Positions 1-6,250 of a stretch of DNA of 8,270 bases are shown piece after piece; position 1 is the stretch's first letter; each line of letters starts with the position of its first letter. The position numbers and the translations under genes are program-made. The notes beneath the pieces are model-generated. The model made no database searches, was not told where the DNA came from, and saw nothing but the letters and a program-made list of their open reading frames with translations. Source of the DNA: Comamonadaceae bacterium (GTDB lineage: Bacteria > Pseudomonadota > Gammaproteobacteria > Burkholderiales > Burkholderiaceae_C); contig CANHKH010000132.1 of assembly GCA_947460165.1 (NCBI GenBank), positions 1-8,270 on the forward strand, written 5' to 3'.

Positions 1-2178
1 GCCATGCTGGACTGGGCCAGCGAGCGGGGCATTGGTTTTTCGCACTTTGTCTCGCTGGGCGACAGCGCCGACATTGACTTTGGCGACATGCTGGACTACC
101 TGGGCTCGGACCCGGGCACACGCGCGATCTTGCTCTACATCGAATCGGTCAAGCACGCCCGCAAGTTCATGTCGGCGGCCAGGGCTGCAGCGCGCAACAA
201 GCCGGTGATTTTGGTCAAAGCCGGGCGCGCGCCGGAGGGCGCCAAAGCTGCCGCCTCGCACACGGGCGCCTTGGCCGGCTCAGACAAAGTGTTTGACGCG
301 GCCGTGCAGCGCGCCGGGCTCTTGCGGGTGGACACGCTGGAGGCCTTGTTTGATGCGGCCGAAACCCTGTCTCACCTGGCGGGCAGTTGGCGTCACGCTG
401 CAGATGGCAAGGCCGGGCAGCTGCTGATTTTGACCAACGGCGGCGGGGCCGGCGTGCTGGCCGCCGATGCCTTGTCGCTGGGCGGCGGGCACCTGGCCAC
501 GCTGGCGCCTCAAACACTGGCCGCCCTGAACGCTTGCCTGCCCGCCACCTGGTCGCACTCCAACCCGGTGGACATCGTGGGCGACGCGCCCACGGCCCGC
601 TACCAAGCGGCCTTGGCCGTGGTGCTGGCCGCCCCCGAGGTGGACGCGGTGGTCTTTCTTCACGCGCCCACGGCCATGGTGTCCGCCGACGACATTGCCG
701 CAGCCTGCCTGCCCCTGATGCGGGCCAGCGCCAAACCGGTGCTGCTGAGCTGGCTGGGTGGCGCGGCAGTGGCTGGTGCGCGCCAAGCCACCCGCCTGGC
801 GGGCTTGCCCAGCTACGCCACGCCTGAGCAGGCGGTGGGCGCCTGGATGCAAATGGTCAACTACCAGGCCCATCAAGCGGCCCTGCGCCAGTGGGTGCCT
901 GCCCGCCAGGCCAACATCACACCCGACCGCCTGGCCATCGCTCAGCTGTTTGCGCAGGCCAGGCAAGAGGGCAGGGCGTGGCTGGGCGATGCCGCCACAC
1001 AAAGCTTGTTGGCCGCCTACGGCATTCCCACGGTGGCGACCGAGCGCACGGCCAATGTGGCCCAAGCGCTGCAGGCGGCCGAGCGCATGGGCTACCCGGT
1101 GGCGCTCAAAATCATTTCGCCCCAGGTGGTGCATAAAACGGACGTGGGCGGTGTCGCGCTGAACCTCAAAAGCCCCACAGAGTTGAGCGCTGCGGCCCAA
1201 GGCATGGCCCAGCAACTCAAAGACCTGCTGCCCAAAGCCAGTTTTGGCAGCTACACGGTGCAAGCCATGGTGACCCGGCCCGCCGCCCACGAGCTCATTG
1301 CGGGCCTGAGCACCGACCCCGTGTTTGGCCCCGTGTTGTTGCTGGGGGAGGGTGGGGTGAACGTGGAATTGCGCACCCACCATGCCGTGGCCTTGCCGCC
1401 GCTCAATGCGCAACTGGTTCAGGATTTCATAGAGCGCAGCGGCTTGATGCCTTTGCTGGTCGGCCACAGAGGCAGGCCCGCGGCCGATCTGGACGCGCTC
1501 AAGCTGACCCTGCTCAAGTTGGCCCAGCTGGCGGCCGACCTGCCCGACGTGGTGGAGCTCGACATCAATCCCTTGTTAGTCGACGAGCGCGGCGTGCTCG
1601 CGCTGGACGCACGCGCCCGTGTGCGGCCTGAGGGCCAAGCCCCCGCCGTACTGGCCATACGGCCTTACCCCAACGAGTTGGAAGAGCGCTTGCCTTTTGC
1701 GGGAGGAGAGGTTTGGCTGCGCCCCATCCGACCCGAAGACGGCGAGCGCTTGGCCCAGTTTTACGCCAAGGCCAGTCCTGCCGACATGCGCTTGCGGTTT
1801 TTCAGCGCTAGGCGCGAGGTGCCTCATTCAGAGCTTGCGCGCTACAGCCAAATTGACTACGACCGGGAAATGGCCTTCATCGCCCTGGCGTCTGAGGACG
1901 CCGACGCCCCCATGCTGGGCGAGGTGCGCGGCCTGTGCGACCCCGACAAGCTGCGCGCCGAATTTGCCATCCAGGTGGCCGGCGGCCACCAGGGCAGGGG
2001 ACTGGGCCGCTTGCTGCTTGATAAGCTCATTCGGTATTTGCGCTCGAGTGGCACGGCAGAGCTGGTGGGCGAGTGCCTGGATGACAACCAGCGCCTCAAA
2101 GCCCTGGCCCAGCACCTGGGCTTTGAGCTCAGGGCCTTGGGGCAGGACTGCGTTTTGATGTTGCGACTGAACTTGTGA
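1..2178 (+). CDS. NDP-forming acyl-CoA synthetase / GNAT acetyltransferase fusion (Pat-like), 5' end missing
   Basis: The reading frame is open from base 1 and ends at TGA 2176-2178. The ATG at 4 is internal: full-length family members have about 890 residues and begin with a CoA-binding Rossmann domain, which lies upstream of the window. Residues are counted from that ATG. The succinyl-CoA-ligase-like part covers about 1-300 and includes SHTGALAGSD at 85-94. An ATP-grasp domain covers about 325-545 with K369, HKTDVGG (377-383) and INPLLV (521-526). A C-terminal GNAT domain covers about 565-720 with the acetyl-CoA loop HQGRGLGR (662-669). Known members such as Salmonella Pat acetylate lysines of acetyl-CoA synthetase; related two-domain proteins make acyl-CoA with ATP or ADP turnover. 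H86 lies in the motif that carries the phosphorylated histidine in active ADP-forming synthetases, so synthetase activity may be retained (inference). The fusion is clear; the substrate and protein targets are unknown. Confidence 0.93.
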   Translation, partial: AMLDWASERGIGFSHFVSLGDSADIDFGDMLDYLGSDPGTRAILLYIESVKHARKFMSAARAAARNKPVILVKAGRAPEGAKAAASHTGALAGSDKVFDAAVQRAGLLRVDTLEALFDAAETLSHLAGSWRHAADGKAGQLLILTNGGGAGVLAADALSLGGGHLATLAPQTLAALNACLPATWSHSNPVDIVGDAPTARYQAALAVVLAAPEVDAVVFLHAPTAMVSADDIAAACLPLMRASAKPVLLSWLGGAAVAGARQATRLAGLPSYATPEQAVGAWMQMVNYQAHQAALRQWVPARQANITPDRLAIAQLFAQARQEGRAWLGDAATQSLLAAYGIPTVATERTANVAQALQAAERMGYPVALKIISPQVVHKTDVGGVALNLKSPTELSAAAQGMAQQLKDLLPKASFGSYTVQAMVTRPAAHELIAGLSTDPVFGPVLLLGEGGVNVELRTHHAVALPPLNAQLVQDFIERSGLMPLLVGHRGRPAADLDALKLTLLKLAQLAADLPDVVELDINPLLVDERGVLALDARARVRPEGQAPAVLAIRPYPNELEERLPFAGGEVWLRPIRPEDGERLAQFYAKASPADMRLRFFSARREVPHSELARYSQIDYDREMAFIALASEDADAPMLGEVRGLCDPDKLRAEFAIQVAGGHQGRGLGRLLLDKLIRYLRSSGTAELVGECLDDNQRLKALAQHLGFELRALGQDCVLMLRLNL
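969..976 (+). other. KOPS-like octamer pointing toward the dif-like site
   Basis: GGGCAGGG fits the E. coli FtsK-orienting consensus GGGNAGGG on the strand expected left of dif. It lies in coding sequence. Such octamers also arise by chance in GC-rich DNA. Confidence 0.3.
1345..1352 (+). other. KOPS-like octamer pointing toward the dif-like site
   Basis: GGGGAGGG fits GGGNAGGG, in the permissive orientation for a translocase moving right toward 2854. It overlaps glycine codons of the synthetase gene, which could explain it. Confidence 0.28.
1992..1999 (+). other. KOPS-like octamer pointing toward the dif-like site
   Basis: GGGCAGGG in the permissive orientation, about 0.85 kb left of the dif-like site, inside the acetyl-CoA loop of the GNAT domain. 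Confidence 0.3.
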
Positions 2179-2192
2179 GATGGCGCATTTGC

Positions 2193-2226
2193 AGGACAGT
2201 CTTAGCTTGGCAGGCCCCTCTGTCCT
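2193..2226. repeat. 7-bp inverted repeat downstream of the acetyltransferase gene
   Basis: AGGACAG (2193-2199) and CTGTCCT (2220-2226) are perfect inverted arms around a 20-nt spacer, 14 bp after the stop of the upstream gene. There is no T-run after either arm, so it is not a standard intrinsic terminator. It could be a weak RNA hairpin, a binding site, or chance. Confidence 0.3.
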
Positions 2227-2269
2227 ACGCAGGATGGGGCGGGATGAGCGCAGCATGTGGCACTTGTCC

Positions 2270-2274
2270 AGGAG
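2270..2274 (+). promoter_or_regulatory. Ribosome binding site fixing the start of the DUF2892-like gene
   Basis: AGGAG lies 8 nt before ATG 2283. The in-frame ATGs further upstream (2175, overlapping the previous stop, and 2244) lack an equally good site, so this decides the start. No clear -35/-10 promoter was seen in the 104-bp gap. Confidence 0.6.
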
Positions 2275-2282
2275 TGTTCGCC

Positions 2283-2759
2283 ATGAGTTCTGTCGCCCCG
2301 CCATCACACCTCGGCCATGAGTTCGCAAGAGTGCAGAGCCATGCGCGCCCTCGACCCGATGCCAAAGACCCAGACCGGGTGAGAAGATTCACGGCCAGCC
2401 AGATCAACCGCGCCATAGACCTGCAGACCGACCGCAGCATCACACGCTATGCGGCCTTGAGCGAGCAACTCATTGTTGAACGCATTCGGGGCTTGGACCA
2501 GGAATGGGATGTGGAGCGTGTGCTCGAGCTTCAAGCGGGCGCTTTAGGCCTGATGGGCTTGTTTCTGGCGCGCCAACAAGACCCCAAATGGTTGATGCTG
2601 CCTGGGCTTGTGTTCTTGTTTCTGATGCAGCATGCCACCCAAGGCTGGTGCCCGCCTGTGCCTGTGCTGCGCCGTTTGGGGGTGCGCACCCGCAGCGAGA
2701 TTGACAGGGAAAAGTACAGCCTGCTCCATTTGCTGGAAACCGGGGTCAGCGGGGGATGA
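2283..2759 (+). CDS. DUF2892-like (YgaP-type transmembrane) inner-membrane protein
   Basis: The 158-residue product has a soluble, charged N-terminal part (about 1-80) and then two hydrophobic segments, about 84-98 and 103-118, separated by a short polar turn (RQQDPKW). After them comes the conserved tail GWCPPVPVLRRLGVRT (121-136) followed by SEIDREKYSLLHLL. This tail and the hairpin of two helices are characteristic of the DUF2892 / YgaP-like membrane family seen in many Burkholderiales, often as stand-alone proteins without a rhodanese domain, as here. Its biochemical role is not known. The start at 2283 was chosen for its AGGAG site; it trims 36 residues from the longest frame, and that stretch shows no family features. 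It follows the acetyltransferase gene in the same direction by 104 bp and could be co-transcribed. It ends 94 bp before the dif-like site. Confidence 0.8.
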   Translation: MSSVAPPSHLGHEFARVQSHARPRPDAKDPDRVRRFTASQINRAIDLQTDRSITRYAALSEQLIVERIRGLDQEWDVERVLELQAGALGLMGLFLARQQDPKWLMLPGLVFLFLMQHATQGWCPPVPVLRRLGVRTRSEIDREKYSLLHLLETGVSGG

Positions 2760-2853
2760 GCGCTGAAAGGCCAGGGGGCATTTTTGTGACGCGTCTGCAG
2801 GCGTTCATGGATCAAGCCTGCTTCATCGCCATCCAGTCCAACCTTTTTCTGCG

Positions 2854-2881
2854 ACTTAACATAATATACATCGTAGGAACT
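2854..2881 (-). other. dif: dif-like XerC/XerD recombination site (probable chromosome dimer resolution site)
   Basis: Read on the minus strand this 28-mer has an 11-bp XerC-like arm (2881-2871, AGTTCCTACGA), a 6-bp centre (2870-2865, TGTATA) and an 11-bp XerD-like arm (2864-2854, TTATGTTAAGT). The inner run ATGTATATTATGTTAA is identical to the E. coli dif core as I remember it. Overall I count 21 of 28 matches to E. coli dif and 23 of 28 to the Neisseria-type site, with the differences concentrated in the XerC arm, the more variable half across bacteria. It is an AT-rich island in a GC-rich region, outside any gene and between convergent genes, as expected at a terminus. XerC and XerD resolve chromosome dimers here when activated by FtsK at the septum. 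Alternatives are an attachment site of a Xer-using element, or a chance promoter-like AT-rich run; the long exact core makes chance unlikely. Confidence 0.85.
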
Positions 2882-2919
2882 TGGTTGAACGGGTTTTTGC
2901 CACCTGCCCAGGCTTGGGC

Positions 2920-3606
2920 TCAGCGCAGCGGCATGGCTTTGCTTGGATTGAGCGCCGCAGTGAGCAAAGCGATGGCATCTGGGCGTTCGCCCAATTTGGC
3001 GAAATCCAAGGCATTCAGGCCTTGCTGGTTTTTTTGACCTGCTTGGGCGCCTTCTTGCAGCAGCAGCTTGACCGAAGCTGTGCTGCCGTAACGGGCGGCC
3101 AGCATCAGTGGCGTGCTGCCATTGGGAGACTCGGAGTCCACATACGCATGGTGGGCCAGCAAGCGTCGAACAATGGCGTCATGGCCGCCGCTGGCGGCAT
3201 AGTGCAATGCCGTCCAACCGGGTTTGTTGATATCGGCCCCCCGGTCAATGAGCTGCTGAACAATCGTTTCTTGACCGCTCAGCGAAGCCAGCATGAGCGC
3301 GTTTTCGCCCGCGCTGTTCATGGCTTCGAGGTCTATGTTCAAGGTGGAAATCAGAAAAGTGGCGACTTTTTGAGATTTCTCCATCACGGCAAGCATCAAA
3401 CCCGTGCGTTTTTGGGGGTCCAGGGTGTTGGCGTCAAAGCCCAGGGTCAGCAATTTGTGCACCGCAGGCGCATCGTCACGCTTGACGGCGGAAAAAAAAT
3501 GGTCGTACACGCCCGCAATTACTGAGCTGACAGAAAAAATTGATAAAAATGCAATTAAAACAAGTCTCTGCCTGCATTTATTGACGTAAAACATTAAATT
3601 ATTCAT
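2920..3606 (-). CDS. Exported ankyrin-repeat protein
   Basis: The 228-residue product begins with a basic n-region and a hydrophobic stretch (about 15-31, ending SSVIA) that looks like a Sec signal peptide cleaved after A31, so the protein is probably periplasmic. The rest is a stack of about six ankyrin units. The first, about 34-67, is degenerate. Clearer ones lie at about 68-97, 98-127 (ENALMLASLSG), 128-157 (GWTALHYAASGG), 158-190 (STPLMLAARYG) and 191-220. Ankyrin stacks bind other proteins; the partner here is unknown. I chose ATG 3606 because it leaves a normal signal peptide; a TTG at 3645 and an ATG at 3594 are also in frame, and none has a good ribosome site. It is last in the minus-strand series, 95 bp after tatD. 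That gap and the gene's first 100 bases are AT-rich, which fits a separate promoter. Related proteins are common in Burkholderiales (from memory). Confidence 0.85.
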   Translation of the reverse strand: MNNLMFYVNKCRQRLVLIAFLSIFSVSSVIAGVYDHFFSAVKRDDAPAVHKLLTLGFDANTLDPQKRTGLMLAVMEKSQKVATFLISTLNIDLEAMNSAGENALMLASLSGQETIVQQLIDRGADINKPGWTALHYAASGGHDAIVRRLLAHHAYVDSESPNGSTPLMLAARYGSTASVKLLLQEGAQAGQKNQQGLNALDFAKLGERPDAIALLTAALNPSKAMPLR

Positions 3607-3701
3607 GGCCAAATTGAACTTCAAGTGATGGATGAAGAAAGGCAATAAATCATTTTAAAACAACAAGATAGGCGATGTTGTAAAAGTAGAAAAGAGAGGA
3701 C

Positions 3702-4499
3702 TTATTCATTGTGGGCCTGCGAAAACAAAGCCTCAAAATTGCTGCTGGTCTGCTGCGCCACCTCTTGGACTTCCAGTCCGCGCAATTGAGCGATCTGTTT
3801 GGCCACCCAAGGCACGTAAGAGGGGTTGTTGGTCTTGCCTCGGTAGGGCACGGGGGCCAAATAAGGGCTGTCGGTTTCTATCAGCATGCGGTCCATGGGC
3901 ACCCAAGCTGCAATGTCGCGCAAATCGGCCGCCGTTTTGAAGGTCAATATCCCTGAAAACGAGATGTAAAAGCCCAAGTCCAAAGCGGCCTCGGCCACCT
4001 CGCGGGTTTCGGTGAAGCAGTGAAACACCCCGGTGGCAGGGGGTAACGAGCCGCCCTGCCCCTCTTCTTTGAGAATGGCCAAGGTGTCCACAGAAGCGCT
4101 GCGGGTGTGAATGACCAGCGGCTTGCCCGTCTGGCGTGCGGCCCGAATGTGGGTGCGAAAGCGCTCACGCTGCCACGCCATGTCGGCCACCGTGCGTTCA
4201 CCCAGGCGGTAGTAATCCAGGCCGGTTTCACCAATGGCCACCACACGGGGCAAGGCCGCCCGGGTCAGCAGGTCCTCCAAGGTGGGCTCGGTCACGCCCT
4301 CGTTGTCGGGGTGCACGCCCACGCTGCACCAAAAATTGTCGTGGGCCAACGCCAAGGCATGGACCTGGGCAAACTCTTCCAGCGTGGTGCATATGCACAA
4401 GGCCCGGTCGACCTGTGCCTCGTGCATGGCTTGGCGGATGTCAGGCAGCTTTTCAGCGAGTCCAGGAAAAGTCAGGTGGCAGTGCGAATCAACAAACAT
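3702..4499 (-). CDS. tatD: TatD family metal-dependent hydrolase (DNase)
   Basis: The 265-residue product, a normal length for the family, carries all the metal ligands of the TatD amidohydrolase fold: H6 and H8 (DSHCHL), E91 (GETGLDYY), H131 (VIHTR), H160 (FHCF) and D210 (ETDSPYLAP). Family members are cytoplasmic metal-dependent 3'-5' exonucleases acting on DNA; the specific paralogue here (TatD versus YcfH type) cannot be fixed, and its place next to holB fits the YcfH type. The start at ATG 4499 puts the metal motif at the N-terminus as usual; the frame is open further upstream, but that stretch lies inside holB. Only 5 bp separate it from the holB stop and no clear ribosome site is seen, so translation is probably coupled to holB. 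The stop is TAA at 3704-3702. Confidence 0.95.
   Translation of the reverse strand: MFVDSHCHLTFPGLAEKLPDIRQAMHEAQVDRALCICTTLEEFAQVHALALAHDNFWCSVGVHPDNEGVTEPTLEDLLTRAALPRVVAIGETGLDYYRLGERTVADMAWQRERFRTHIRAARQTGKPLVIHTRSASVDTLAILKEEGQGGSLPPATGVFHCFTETREVAEAALDLGFYISFSGILTFKTAADLRDIAAWVPMDRMLIETDSPYLAPVPYRGKTNNPSYVPWVAKQIAQLRGLEVQEVAQQTSSNFEALFSQAHNE
4054..4061 (-). other. KOPS-like octamer pointing toward the dif-like site
   Basis: CCCTGCCC on the plus strand, that is GGGCAGGG on the minus strand, the permissive orientation right of dif. It lies inside tatD. Confidence 0.3.
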
Positions 4500-4504
4500 C
4501 GTTT

Positions 4505-5581
4505 TCAGGCAGTTTTGCCCCGCATGGCCAACTGGGCACGGCTGACCAAGGCTTCGAGCATGAGGCCGGGGTTGAAGGGGTGCTCGTCGGTGCGGGCACT
4601 GGCGCCCAGCTCTTTGGTCCATTGGCCCAGGGCAAAAAGCGAAGGACCACGCCCGGCGTCCTTGCCCGCCACCGTGAACACCGGAAGTGTGTCCGCCGCA
4701 AAAAACCGGGGGGCTGCGCCCACCTTCACGGCCCACAGATCGTGGCAGAGCTTTTGCAAGGCGTCCACGGCCTGCGGCAAGCTGAAGTCGGCCAACACCG
4801 CCACATGGCCCGCCGCCACGGCTTTGGGAAGGGCCCGCCAACGCTCGGCGGCCTCTTTGGCGCCTTGAAGCTGCAATTGCGCCAGCACGTCCGACGGGCG
4901 ACCACCGGCAGCCGCCAGCAGCACACGCAAGTCGTCAGCCTGCACGCCCTTGCCGCCCAAGCCTTGGCTGGCGCACACCGCTTGCAGCCAGGCCAGCGCT
5001 TGGTCAAACGCGGGCCACACCATGGTGTGGCTTTGGCAGCGGCTGCGAATGGTGGGCAGCAGTTGCTCGGCGGACTCGGTGGCCAGCACAAACTTCACCT
5101 CGCCTGGCGGCTCTTCCAGGGTTTTGAGCAAGGTGTTGGCGGTCACCACGTTCATGCGCTCGGCGGGGTAAACCAGCACCACCTTGGTGTGGCCGCCTGA
5201 GCGTGTGGTTTGGGTGAACTGCACGGCCTCGCGGGCCGCATCGACCTTGATGTCTTTGCTGGGCTTGCGTTTTTTGCTGTCGAGCTCGTCTTGCACTTTC
5301 TCGTCCAGCGGCCAGCCCAGGGCCATGCTCAGCGCTTCGGGCATGAGCACACACACGTCGGGGTGGGTGCGCACGGCCAGGCTGTGGCAGCTTTTGCATT
5401 CACCGCAAGCGCCCTGCTCGGTGGGACGCTCGCACAACCATGAGCTGGCCAAGGCCAGGGCCAGCTCGTACTGGCCGAGGCCAGACGGGCCGCTGAGCAA
5501 GAACGCATGGCCGCGCTGGGCGCGCAGGGCTTGCAGCTGCGCCAGTTGCCAGGGCGCCTGAGGAGAAGACTGAAGGCTCAT
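4505..5581 (-). CDS. holB: DNA polymerase III subunit delta prime
   Basis: The 358-residue product is a clamp-loader AAA+ subunit. It works with delta and gamma/tau to load the beta clamp during replication. Visible features are a P-loop remnant GPSGLGQ (31-37) with Q37 in place of the lysine, and a four-cysteine zinc module with C50, C59, C62 and C65 (ACGECKSC). Further on are KTLEEPP (153-159) and the SRC motif (180-182), whose arginine reaches into a neighbouring subunit's ATP site in this family. Delta prime is known not to hydrolyse ATP, so the lost lysine fits its role. The start at ATG 5581 overlaps the tmk stop as ATGA and is preceded by AAAGGG at 5592-5587, five bases upstream; the frame is open 14 codons further up but within tmk. 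A lysine-rich insertion (about 102-110, DSKKRKPSK) follows the zinc module. Confidence 0.94.
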   Translation of the reverse strand: MSLQSSPQAPWQLAQLQALRAQRGHAFLLSGPSGLGQYELALALASSWLCERPTEQGACGECKSCHSLAVRTHPDVCVLMPEALSMALGWPLDEKVQDELDSKKRKPSKDIKVDAAREAVQFTQTTRSGGHTKVVLVYPAERMNVVTANTLLKTLEEPPGEVKFVLATESAEQLLPTIRSRCQSHTMVWPAFDQALAWLQAVCASQGLGGKGVQADDLRVLLAAAGGRPSDVLAQLQLQGAKEAAERWRALPKAVAAGHVAVLADFSLPQAVDALQKLCHDLWAVKVGAAPRFFAADTLPVFTVAGKDAGRGPSLFALGQWTKELGASARTDEHPFNPGLMLEALVSRAQLAMRGKTA

Positions 5582-6210
5582 AGCCACCCTTTGCCCGCAA
5601 ACACGGCATGCACTTGCTGCCACACGGCCTCGGGCGGCTGGTTGGCATCAATGCGGGCAAAGCGGGCTGGCTCGCCTTGCAGGCGCTGGGCGTAGCCGGC
5701 GGCCACCCGCTCAAAAAAGGCCTGCGGCTGGGCTTCGAACTTGTCGGGCACGCGGGCCCCAGCCAGGCGCTGGGCGGCCACGGCCGGGGGCAGGTCAAAC
5801 CACACCGTGAGTGTGGGCTGAATCAAAGAAGCGCCCAAATGCTGCACCCAGCGCTCCAGCTGGGCCAGCACGGCCACGTCAAAACCCCGGCCTGCGCCTT
5901 GGTAAGCAAAGGTGGCATCGGTGAATCGGTCGCACAGCACCACCTCACCACGCTCAAGGGCCGGGCCAATGACTTGCAGCAGGTGATCGCGCCTAGCCGC
6001 AAAAATCAGCAGCGCCTCGGTCAGCGGGTCCATGGGGGCGTTGAGCACCAGCGCGCGCAATTGCTCGGCCAAGGGTGTGCCGCCAGGCTCACGGGTCAGC
6101 GTGACCGTGCGGCCCGCCCGGGTCAGCTTGTCGGCCAGCCGACCCACGTGGGTGGACTTGCCGGCGCCGTCTATGCCTTCAAAGCTGATGAACAGTCCAG
6201 GGTGCGTCAC
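5578..6210 (-). CDS. tmk: Thymidylate kinase (dTMP kinase)
   Basis: The 210-residue product phosphorylates dTMP to dTDP with ATP, an essential cytoplasmic step toward dTTP. The P-loop is GIDGAGKST (12-20), followed by REPGGT (40-45) for the nucleotide substrate and the DRF motif (94-96) with YQGAGRG just after. The LID region is about 148-160. Length and motif order are those of bacterial Tmk. The start codon is GTG at 6210; the only in-frame sequence upstream reaches a stop (TGA at 6222) with no other start. GAAGG at 6221-6217 is spaced 6 nt from it and supports this choice. An ATG at 6214 is out of frame. The stop overlaps the holB start by 4 bp, and mltG ends 40 bp upstream, so it lies inside the mltG-tmk-holB-tatD operon. 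Confidence 0.96.
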   Translation of the reverse strand: MTHPGLFISFEGIDGAGKSTHVGRLADKLTRAGRTVTLTREPGGTPLAEQLRALVLNAPMDPLTEALLIFAARRDHLLQVIGPALERGEVVLCDRFTDATFAYQGAGRGFDVAVLAQLERWVQHLGASLIQPTLTVWFDLPPAVAAQRLAGARVPDKFEAQPQAFFERVAAGYAQRLQGEPARFARIDANQPPEAVWQQVHAVFAGKGWL

Positions 6211-6216
6211 ACATTG

Positions 6217-6221
6217 CCTTC
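6217..6221 (-). promoter_or_regulatory. Ribosome binding site of tmk (GTG start)
   Basis: On the minus strand GAAGG precedes the GTG at 6210 by 6 nt. It supports the non-ATG start, which is the only in-frame start possible near the P-loop. Confidence 0.6.
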
Positions 6222-6250
6222 AAAGTAGGTGTTGCCAGGTGCAGCCAAGC

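Noticed and set aside
280..1467. A 395-codon minus-strand frame inside the acyl-CoA synthetase gene.
   Set aside because: Long antisense frames are common in GC-rich genes; the product is rich in G, H, Q and R with no domain, while the plus strand encodes a full known family.
2746..2785. Inverted repeat TCAGCG/CGCTGA around the stop of the DUF2892-like gene, with TTTTT at 2781-2785, as a terminator.
   Set aside because: The stem is only 6 bp and the T-run begins about 15 bases after it, too far for a standard intrinsic terminator.
2856..2868. TTAACATAATATA read as a promoter -10 region.
   Set aside because: No -35 at suitable spacing and no gene to serve on either strand; the dif architecture explains the sequence better.
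2906..2919. GCCCA/TGGGC hairpin directly after the ankyrin gene stop.
   Set aside because: A 5-bp stem without a T-run in either direction; probably chance in GC-rich sequence.
2756..3037. A 93-codon plus-strand frame starting at ATGA on the end of the DUF2892-like gene.
   Set aside because: It crosses the dif-like site and runs antisense into the ankyrin gene; the product shows no recognisable domain and the start has no convincing ribosome site.
2881..3525. A 214-codon plus-strand frame opposite the ankyrin gene.
   Set aside because: It mirrors the ankyrin repeats on the other strand, and the minus-strand product has clear repeats and a signal peptide.
4826..4833. GGGAAGGG on the plus strand, a KOPS match pointing away from the dif-like site.
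   Set aside because: It is a valid match to the consensus but in the non-permissive orientation; kept as counter-evidence in the polarity finding rather than as a feature.
4136..5200. A 354-codon plus-strand frame opposite tatD and holB.
   Set aside because: It is a shadow: it spans two well-supported minus-strand genes and has low-complexity composition.
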